Assembly (NCBI RefSeq): GCF_964204645.1
Contig: NC_134026.1
Coordinates: forward strand, 21,286,650-21,346,649
Length of the DNA stretch: 60,000 bases
DNA from: Tubulanus polymorphus
Taxonomy: Eukaryota > Nemertea > Palaeonemertea > Tubulaniformes > Tubulanidae
Reading direction: 5' to 3'
Shown one piece after another: positions 49,834 through 60,000 of the stretch (positions are counted from its first letter, which is position 1; the number at the start of each line of letters is the position of its first letter). The notes below the pieces were generated by a model. The model was not told the origin of the DNA and did no database searches. It saw only the letters and a program-made list of their open reading frames with translations. The position numbers were made by a program, and so were the translations under genes.

Positions 49834-52800
49834 GTAATATCTTAAGAAAGAACAATCATGAGCGATATTATATATATATTTTGGTCGTATTATGTAAATT
49901 CGAGTTCCGCGTCGCCCATGTTTTATCGGCGCTGGTATATTCGTTGCATGTAGCAACTAACGCATTTATCTGTGTTTCTGAGATAAGGTTCAATATAAAA
50001 CACCTTTTTAAGGCTGATAACTAACCTCAAGGTATTGTGCATAGTCTCCCGACGACTAAATTTGATGTAGAGCACGTGGAAAACTGTGAATGTTGGATAA
50101 TATATTCTTCGAAATACGTAGAAGAGTTGGGAAATTTCATTTTTTACGCTGAAAGTTTCTTTTTTCGTGCGTGTAAATACGATCCAAGTCGGCTTGATCA
50201 TAGGGTTGTTTATGCGAGAATCTGAAAGTTTCAGAAATTGCGATGTTTCCTCTGGTGCAGATATCTGTTTGAATCGTAGTTCCTATCAGCGAATGTCTTT
50301 GAATTGGGATGACTCAATGAATGACTCGGAATAAAAATGTATTTTTTTAGAAATGTCTTAGATTAACCCGTAGATATAAATCGCTAATTCTAATTGAATA
50401 GAGATGTAATATGTAGACATAGCGCTATATCAGAAAATAGACTATTATCATTATAATTATTATATTGATAATTATAATTATTATGATAATATTTATTATT
50501 ATTAATCTATCGGCTTTGAATTTTGCAAGTCTTTGAAAGCCTTTGAGTCAGTTGGTCTGCTGGTTTGGTTTCGGAAGCGAATGCAGAAAATTCTTAGAAA
50601 TTTGCGTAAAGTTTTCTCTATAATTTGAATTGGAGACAGATTGCAAATGAGATACCTGATATATGAATCCTCGAATTAGGTCGTTTTAGGGTCCATGATT
50701 AGACCGAGTGTTATTTCTTATTGTACGTGAGTAACTTAGGGATTACTCAGGGCTACATTCATAAGAAAGAGCTATCGAACAACGCCGTAAATAATTGGGT
50801 TCATTGATCTTCTGGGGCTTGAACAATTCATTGACCGTTAAGGATCCGTATAGGAAAATGATTGTGGGGTTGACTGAATTCGGGGTTAGTTAAGTTTTAA
50901 TTGGGTGAAATTCTAACAATGCTGAATGGATGTATTTAGGGGATCTTCAGAAATTATCTTCGATTCATAGTTAATGGATACATCTTTAAAATCGGAGTTG
51001 GTTATGTCATCTGCGTTCGAGGGGCAAATATTTTAGATTGCATAATTTCACGTAGCTTTTCGGATATGGTCGATAATTGTAATCCCGTCATATCTCTTTT
51101 TCCACTCATCGATATTCTGAATATCTATTAAGATTTTCGCGCATGTCGAAATTGATTACGAAACTGCTATATCGGACTTTTTCGCGGGTCTATCTCTGTG
51201 TTGTCTTAAAACCGTTAAGGGGTGTTCCGCGGCGAATATTGTTAACTTTTTAAAAGGGATTGTCGACACGGCGAAGTTTGAATTTTGGAACAGGTTACGT
51301 TATGAATCACGATATCCGTATTATGAATCACCCCTTCGTATAGGAACAGTCTATAAGGTGTATCTATTTTGATACCTTTTCTCACCTCACCCACTTGTTG
51401 CGTGTATCTATTTCTGCCGCGTGTTTCGTTTCCGGGAAGGTTTTTTTTTCGATTTCAATCCAAACTATGCCGAATAAACGTTGACATTTTGAATATTCTA
51501 TTAAGGCGTTCGTTAAATTCATGCAATCGCGTGTGTAATCATCGGAGAATACGATTTGAATATTTCTACTATGTGAACTTTAGAAGGAAACAGGAAATGG
51601 GCCAGTGGTATTGTCTAGCAAAAGATTGAATTTTCATTAGGCTCTGGCTATAAGAGTATTCCTATAGCTGAAGTTTGGTAGCGCGAAGTTCGATGAAGTC
51701 TCTTGAGAAAGCTATTCTGAGAGGAATCAGAGATGCCAACTGTTCCTGATTTTCAGTATTTGTTACTATATTATAACGAGGAATACTGATTTGATTTGTT
51801 TGATGCATACAGAAGTACGAAAGATGTTACTGACTGACGAGAGGGTCTCTTACTGTTGATTACTGATTATTTGAACATTTTCTATGATATTACAATGAAA
51901 CGTTACTGAAAGAATTCAATTTGTTACTGATCACAGGTTGGCGGCCCTGACAATTCTGCTGATTTATCATATGATTAAAACAATGTTCTCAACAAGGCGG
52001 GGTTGCGTAGATCGTAGACGTATTTTCATCAGTATCTAAGTAATTATTGCGTGTATATATTCACAAATATGATCAAATTCGCGGTTGGTGTCATCAACGA
52101 TAGACAAACATGTTGATTAGAAAATAACTTGTCAAGGATACCATAGAAAAACCGCCATTTATGTATAACATTTGTTTTTCTAATTTAACCTGTTTTCAGA
52201 GCAGTATGATTTCATGATTGAATGTTGTGTAGGAGATTTAGTAAATCTTACGTAACCGAAGGAGATATGCCTATTGTAAATTGATACGGAGGTGGGAAAA
52301 ATTTAAGGCGATGAAAGATTTATACGATAATTGTTTGATTATACCTCTTCCTCTTGTCATAGTTTCGAATAAGACAAATGATAAACTTTGCTTTTCCCGA
52401 AGAAAAAATGTTTCTTCTTTCTTTGAGAAGGCATCATCAATATCTAAATCGAATGCGTTTAGGTGTATGAAATTTCGAAATTTTCAATGTCTAACGCGGC
52501 GGAACTCGGCGCTATTTCTCTGCAAGAGTTCATCGCGTGCATTTTGTAAGCAATTTCCATCCGCAAATCTACCGTAAACATTCTGGAACGGACTCCGAAA
52601 TCGGGAATCGCGCCCTCATCCTCCGCTTTTGTGCGCACGGTTGATTGATTTTCCGTAAACCAATGACCCCGACTCAAATGAGAAAAACAATTCCTCGTTA
52701 TAGTCGGGGGGGGGGGGGGGCGGTTTCAATTGTTCCTGCGCGTTACAACAGTTGTCTAAGTCGACCTATAGTTTATACCTGAAGGAGTGGAACTGAAGAT

Positions 52801-53841
52801 GCTAGTGGTTGGCTTACACTAGTCTTAAATGCCACCCGAGAAACAGCAGCGTGTGAGTGAGTGTGTGTGTATATGCGCGTGTAGGTATTCTCTTTCGCAT
52901 CTGCCATTAAAAGTATCACAGGGTTTAACGGTAAATTGGCGCGATTCGCTTTCGTTCACGTACCTTTCAAGCGCATTCCGATGTTAGAAGCCTTTTACTC
53001 CTCAGCGAGCGGGAGTTGATAAATAGTTTTTTACCGAAAAAGCCGAGGTCGTGTTTTCAGTTTCTTCATCGTCCGAATGGAGACTTCAGAATGCTTCAAT
53101 CAGACTTTTTTTCTGAGAACCACAGAATCTTATTTTTGTACATGTCACGTTTGTTTTCTTTTAGTCAAATTGACTTGAAAGGAATCGTCAGTGTTTTTTA
53201 GTGGAACTGTAGAACTAAACCGGGGGGGGGGGGGAATAAGGAGAAACTGTGCTATTCAAAGAAGGCCGTACTTATACGTCATCGTTAAATCTGATAATTC
53301 GCCTGCAATGACTCCCAACTTTCACCGTTGAAAATGCTTGCGAAGTCACCATTTCTGATATAGGAAATGGGTGTGAGAAAAATTCTTGTAGGGAAACTTT
53401 TTCACATCTTTAATCTTACTTGAATTCATGAATGACCTGTTGCTAAAGGTCAAGCCTGTTCGCGAGCGAAACTGGAAAATCGAAATGAAAATGATATCGT
53501 CAGTTCTTGTCAATCGGGGATTTTTGTTTTAATCAATTTGTTTGAGAAACGCGTACGCAGAATTTATTAACCGCATTCTTTATTCGACGGCAGAACCCTA
53601 GACGCAAGTTAGCCACAAAGTTTCATTTCATGTCGTTTCTTCCTACGCCAATTGATTTTCGATCCATGTATTAGAAAAGTCCTCTCGACTAAGATATGTT
53701 TCGCTGTGGTTTTTCATTACCTTGCATCTTAATCTAACAATATCTCTTATCATAAACGCTTACTATGTCATTAGAAAAATCACCTCAGAATCGCTGCGCT
53801 CAATTTCGCGAGTGTTGTGGGTGAAATTATTCTACAAGTTC
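49834..53841. other. No recognisable gene; simple AT repeats
   Basis: An AATTATTAT-rich palindromic tract lies at about 50445-50505, and G runs at 52707-52719 and 53222-53233. No exon could be supported. Confidence 0.4.
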
Positions 53842-54028
53842 ATATGTGGCGCGGTCCGGCAATGCTCCTCCGGAAAATTTTGAAAAATTAGATGCATTCC
53901 GAGCACTTTCCTGGTTGAAATTAGTAATGAAATATGTTCACAATTTCACCATTTTCTTAACAAGAAGTCTTGGCTAGAAAATTCCATGGTCACTTGGGGG
54001 GTGCGCACGCCCTTAATCCGCCACTGAA
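53842..54028. mobile_element. Possible hAT-like MITE remnant
   Basis: The right end CCCTTAATCCGCCACTG is the reverse complement of a CAGTGGCGGATTAAGGG-type terminus common in hAT-like elements, and the left end ATGTGGCGCGGTCCGGCAATG is a degenerate match. The element is short and decayed. Confidence 0.35.
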
Positions 54029-54586
54029 GTTCTTTCAATGCCAAAACTAGACACTTTTACCGAAATTACTGAAATTTAAAACGGCGAGGAATACGATCGA
54101 TGAATTTCAGGCGAATATCGGAATGTTAGTTCGCCGGTTGCTAAAATGGCCGACTGTCTTTGTACACGATCCATTAGGCGGCATTATCGACATACCCGAT
54201 ACGCCCAGGTTTATCAGGCGTCGATTCGTTTAAGTTGCGAGAAACTCAAATCTGATGAATTTTTCAATTTATGCTCTCGTTGTCGTCGTCGTCTTCATCG
54301 CGTGTGCACGGCATTTACAGTTTTCAAAATTGAATAGATTTTTCTCGACTCACTCTCTCTTTTTGAGTATCGGTATTCGGTTTTTAGAGAAAACCACTTA
54401 GCAGCGGGAATTATAACCAGTGAAAACGGTTCTCCCTCTCTCGTGTTATCCAGTCATTAATATCGTCCATCGTCGGCGCCGTGTGAAAACGTAACGCGAC
54501 GCGATTTTCTTTTCATATTTCCATCGACTTTTGAATCAAATGAAAAAAAAGAATATGAAATTTTTGAAGGATTTTAGATTATTTAT

Positions 54587-54878
54587 CAGGTTGGCCGCTT
54601 ACCTGGAAATCGGGGGATAAGTTAGGGAATTTTCTTGTCTTTAAAAAAGGCAGGGTGTCGGGGAAATTTGTAAAAGAAGCTAAGAAAAATCAGCGAAAGT
54701 CAAGGAAATTTGTAGGGATTGCTAGATCGCGTACAAAATCAAACAGTTTCCGTCTATGTCTCTGCATTAACTTGATTATGTTAATCTTTTGGAGTCTTAA
54801 CAGATCAAGTCAGGGAAAACAATGTGCATGTCGGGGAATAGTCGGGGATAAAGCAGTCAAATAAAACTGGTCACCCTG
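54587..54878. mobile_element. Family C MITE, copy C2 (most complete)
   Basis: The left end CAGGTTGGCCGCTTACCTGG and right end ACTGGTCACCCTG are inverted. The interior shares ACAGATCAAGTCAGGGAAAA, ATGTGCATGTC and GCAGTCAAATAAA-type text with C1. It is 292 bp with no coding capacity. Confidence 0.75.
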
Positions 54879-56034
54879 TTTATCGGCCTTTCTCTTCGCT
54901 ATTACAGAACAATGCTGTAAGGGGACTGGTACCAAGGCCCCATCTTTTTTTTCATGTGATTGAAAATATGCATCTTAATCTAATGTCCCCGATTCACAGG
55001 TGGTTTTTATCCCCGAATATGCGTGAAAAATGAATCGGTATCTGAATTTTTTCTAATGCCACATCCTTGCAAATATTCTTGAATATCCCGGAGGTTGGCA
55101 GTAATATGTCTATCATTCACCTTTTCTATTCGGATGGTAAGAATCTTGGCCTCGGTTTAAGACATTAGGACAAGTGCTCAATAGGTAAAAGCCTGTATCC
55201 TTCCTCCAATATGAATGGCATTATACTCATCTTCGCGAAATTGCAATTTTTTCTTATAGACATGCATCAGTTGTGTTTGATATGTGTCTGTCTAATCAGA
55301 GCGTTGATTTACTATTCGTGTATGTACAGACAGCTAGGTGTTTAGATAATTGAGTTTCGTTGCCTATTGTTGTTGTAAACGTAATCATAACCGATCATAG
55401 TAAACCTGTCATTTAGCTGGGGTAGACGCTGCTGCTGCGGCGCGCGAGAAATATTACTCGCGCTGGTTTCCGCCGTGAATACCTGACAAGATGCCGGTAA
55501 AGAATCTCGCAAATTTGTTTCATTAACTTTTAGCCATCTTGATTGAATGGATTGTTAGTAGTGAATAGTTGACTAATGAGCTAAGCCCTCTTCGCATAGA
55601 AGGCGAACCTTTGGCCTTTAAAACTGCTCCGAAGTCGTGCTGGTGCATTCGCGCCTAGATTAAGCGCGGCGTAACTTGTTCTGCGTTCGGTTTTCTTCGC
55701 GGAGAAGTCGACGGTTTCTTAAGTGCATCCCGTTCGTTTTTCGGTTACGTCAACCGTTTCTTGTGAAATTCCGTATGCTGGGCGAGGTTATAATACTAAA
55801 CAAACGTACAGTTTGAGTTTAGTTTATTTGACAAACTGAATGTCTTCAATTTAGACAGTATGAGTGAAAAGTACAATATACAAAATAACATAGCAGCACA
55901 CAAATATTTTATCAATTTTTTCTTATGAAAATACATAAGTTATACAGCAGTCTGATGTTTCTTGTCTATGCTGAAGCTGTAGTTCATGGGCATTGTATTG
56001 TTTTCTAAGTCGTAAGAGGGCTTTCGTAAGGTAA
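54879..56034. other. No recognisable gene
   Basis: A CpG-rich patch at 55420-55740 includes GACAAGATGCCG|GTAAAG, a start codon directly followed by a donor-like sequence. No further evidence for an exon was found. Confidence 0.35.
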
Positions 56035-56366
56035 ATTATTGTTCAGGTAATTTACGCGAGTGGTGTAGGCTGGGTTCAGACCCCTTGCATTACCATGTGT
56101 CCTCGGGCAAGACACTTATCCTCATTGCCTCTCCTCGCCCAGGAGTAAATGGGAACCTGGCCTGATAGATGATGCCTGAGCCCCTAGTAGTTGCTCGGAT
56201 GTTACTTCTTCGCAGGGAAAGATGACTGATGGAATAGAGTAATAGGCTGGTTGTAATAATACTACTAAATTTGGAGCGCCTTCGAAACTGACTGGTTAGG
56301 ATACGTGCGCTTTATAAATGGCAATTATTATTATTATCATTATTATTATTATTATTATTATTATAT
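56035..56366 (+). mobile_element. tRNA-derived SINE, family S1, plus orientation, with (ATT)n tail
   Basis: GGGTTCAGACCCC near the head is a degenerate B box. The body has GACACTTATCCTCATTGCC and CCCAGGAGTAAATGGG, and the end has TAATAATACTACTAAA and GCGCTTTATAAATGGCAATT, followed by ATT repeats (56322-56366). It is the plus-strand partner of the copy at 1728-2016. Confidence 0.85.
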
Positions 56367-56859
56367 TTTCCAAATGATTATCCTTAGCTCTTCAAATTCC
56401 ATATTTATTCCAACCATATTTACTATACTCCCAAAACGTAATAGTAGTAGTAGTAACTTTAGTAGTAAACGAGTATGTTCTATTGCATGAATTGATTATT
56501 ATGAAGAGCTATCAACCTGAATGTGTTTACAACAGTCTCCTCGAGCCAGCTGTCATGTACATTTAAAAAAACTTGAAAATTTACTACTTTAATTTTAGCA
56601 TAGAGTATGTGTACATATTATATATCATCGGTTTTCCAGTGAATCCAAAACCCTGCATTGATGAGACCAGGGATAAGTAACACAGTCGGGGCTTAGATAT
56701 AAGACCACCATGTGGCCAACCTAACTACATTAGTCTTTAGGACTAAGTCCTTTTTTCAAACTTAGTTTTTACTGTATGACGCAGTTGTAGTAGTACTTAC
56801 AAGGTCAAGGTCAGACCAGAGTACCTGATTAAGTGAATACAATATGGTACGGTGGCTGA
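56367..56859. other. No recognisable feature
   Basis: AT-rich sequence with a short GTA repeat near 56440. No gene was seen. Confidence 0.4.
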
Positions 56860-57000
56860 CTGCATCCTACCTTGGCATGCGATTCGAACCTGATGGCATT
56901 GCTAGATTCAGCCATGGCACGAAACCCTGCTTCACTAAGACAGAGTGCGCAGATAAAACAGCATTTCTGATTGGCTAATAATGACATCATCTAAGCTGCG
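56860..57000 (-). mobile_element. Family S4 element, truncated second copy
   Basis: Read on the minus strand it has the B box GGTTCGAATCGC and GTGCCATGGCTGAATCTAGC. It shares GTGCGCAGATA, CTGATTGGCTAATAATGAC and CATCATCTAAGCTG with 14996-15285. The interior is shortened and the right end is replaced by the 44-bp tandem array. Confidence 0.65.
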
Positions 57001-57132
57001 CACTTGGGCTCATGTAAGACCAATGGCCAGTGCACCTCGCTCGGCACTTGGGCTCATGTAAGACCAATGGCCAGTGCACCTCGCTCGGCACTTGGGCTCA
57101 TGTAAGACCAATGGCCAGTGCACCTCGCTCGC
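57001..57132. repeat. Exact 44-bp tandem triplication
   Basis: The unit starting CACTTGGGCTCATGTAAGAC begins at 57001, 57045 and 57089, with copies that look identical apart from the very last base. It abuts the S4 copy. Confidence 0.97.
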
Positions 57133-58620
57133 CAAGTCTTGTTATTTTGTTGGTCGCCACCGTTTTTTTCATACGCACGAGAGCCGTGTATACGATATAT
57201 TATGTAAATATATAAAGGTGTTTTTTTTTTGTACACAAGTAATTGAACTTCGTCGCGAGTATACTTGCGCGGCTTGAATTACCTTTTGAACTGCACTCCA
57301 GCGAACATTACCCAATAATCCTGTGGGAATTTGAGCCCTGTACAAATTGTACAACCGTTTACGGGTCGGAAACGTGTATAAGCCTGGGATTTCGTTCTTT
57401 TCCTTTTTTTTTAGCCGCGAAAACTGGAGTATCGAATAATTGCAATTTCATGTCGTTAAAGATTACGAGTTGTATATAAGTTAATGTATATGGAAGAAAT
57501 TATGTTTTTCTATTACTATATACCGCAATTAGAATTTATGCGATATATGCTTAAGGGCAGGCAGCCAGACAGGCAGTGAATGCCCTGTGATGCAGGTCAT
57601 TTCTGCCCATTTCAAATTATTCATTTTCACTGTTTTGATTCGCGTGTTTTGCATTTTCTTTCATTTCCTTATGAATCTTGCCCTGGCGTTATAGTCAGTA
57701 TAGAATATGCCATCCGCTGTTACATTTCCAAGTCAACGGTGTCCTGCTGAGATGACATTGACCACAATTTCAGCCACAGCTGCAGGTTATGCGATGATTT
57801 TAAGGTAACCAACGAGTGGGTATTTGTTTGTTTTAAGGGTGTCAATATTGGCAATCGGAGTCGATGGCTGTGCCCGAGCGTTCCATTTAGCTATTTACAA
57901 GCGAGACCCAGTTACGACCAAACCGTTTTCTTGCTAGTATTAGATATAAGCCAACGATCTCCGAACCACACCCTCGTCGTTCATCGCTGATTGTTTTAGA
58001 TACGCGATCATCGTAGATTCAATCGCGATGATTGCTGCTCTACATGCAATTCGAAACGATACCCGAGCCGCGCTCTCGAAAAATAGAAACAATTCTTCCG
58101 AACTAACGTACGTACGTACAATGATATCAAAGTAATCGAAACCAGCAATGCCCAGTTCTTTCTCGTGATGATAAGAAAAATATCGTTTTTTTAGGACATA
58201 TCTCGGATAATGCCACATGGAATTAGTTTCAGCATCGTATTGTTTGCTGTGATTCAATTAATTTTGCTTTTGTTCGGGGACCGCTGTTGTTAGATCTACG
58301 AACCACTGCGAGCTCAGTGGGATACTCGAGTGCTTGGTATAGTTTTTTGCTTATCGTAGTATTTGTAAATGTGTTCCGCCGCATTCTCGGAATTGCAGTT
58401 ACGCGAATGAAGTATATAGATCTTGTGTTCAATCGTATCGGGCGGAAAAGGAACTAGACCAGGAGCTGAGGAACGCGGAGGATTTTTCGTCACAGGTGGC
58501 ATGAGGTTTGATTTTAGGTACTATGTTCGATAATAATGCAAGGGCACTATTGCTAGACCAAAATCTGTGACTTTGACTATCAAGGGACCACGGACTCATA
58601 CTCCAAAATACTTTGAATTA
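57133..58620. other. No recognised gene; two unassigned open frames
   Basis: Minus-strand frames at 57940-58257 (105 codons) and 58314-58502 (62 codons) overlap in neighbouring frames with no motif I recognise. Their lengths are within chance expectation. GTACGTACGTAC at 58108 is a short palindromic repeat. Confidence 0.3.
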
Positions 58621-58622
58621 TG

Positions 58623-58656
<34 letters not shown>
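58623..58656. repeat. (TA)n microsatellite
   Basis: About 17 TA units. Confidence 0.97.

Positions 58657-60000
<1,344 letters not shown>

Overview
The window is eukaryotic nuclear DNA, most likely from a marine invertebrate. Coding exons are short, introns have GT/AG borders, the base composition is AT-leaning (about 38-40% GC by eye), and short non-autonomous transposons, tRNA-derived SINEs and microsatellites are dense. The phylum cannot be fixed from the sequence; a mollusc, annelid or other spiralian would fit, but this is a guess.

The one gene that can be named is a HECT-type E3 ubiquitin ligase of the HECTD2 family on the + strand. Nineteen coding exons were assembled by hand between 4210 and 18828. 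All splice phases agree, the summed length is 2238 nt (745 residues plus stop), and the reading frame is intact to a C-terminal HECT lobe carrying the catalytic cysteine. The N-terminal start exon was not found and probably lies upstream of the window. A long 3' untranslated region filled with small DNA transposons may run to a poly(A) signal near 21933.

Layout: 1-396, a 50-bp minisatellite; 397-4209, upstream or intronic DNA with two SINEs and a MITE; 4210-18828, HECTD2, with introns carrying MITEs, a near-perfect 588-bp tandem duplication and a SINE-like element with inverted tRNA-like ends; 18829-22000, the probable 3' UTR; 22000-26300, gene-poor; about 26340-26896, a CpG-rich segment ending in a good splice donor (possible non-coding first exon); 26900-60000, no exon of a recognisable protein, but many mobile elements, several microsatellites, and further CpG-rich patches (36.2-37.0, 42.5-44.3, 48.9-49.8 kb). 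That half may be the 5' region and long first introns of a + strand gene lying further right.

The repeat landscape is the most distinctive content: a roughly 310-bp palindrome-rich MITE family in nine places (family A), a GGGCGGATCC-ended family (D), a GGTCACC-ended family (C), two Tigger/pogo-like MITEs, a foldback element whose arms are themselves tandem repeats (45620-46330), a roughly 790-bp inverted-repeat element containing a trinucleotide tract (30573-31361), three tRNA-like SINE families and several tandem arrays. No CRISPR array, rRNA, functional tRNA, or virus- or toxin-derived gene was recognised.
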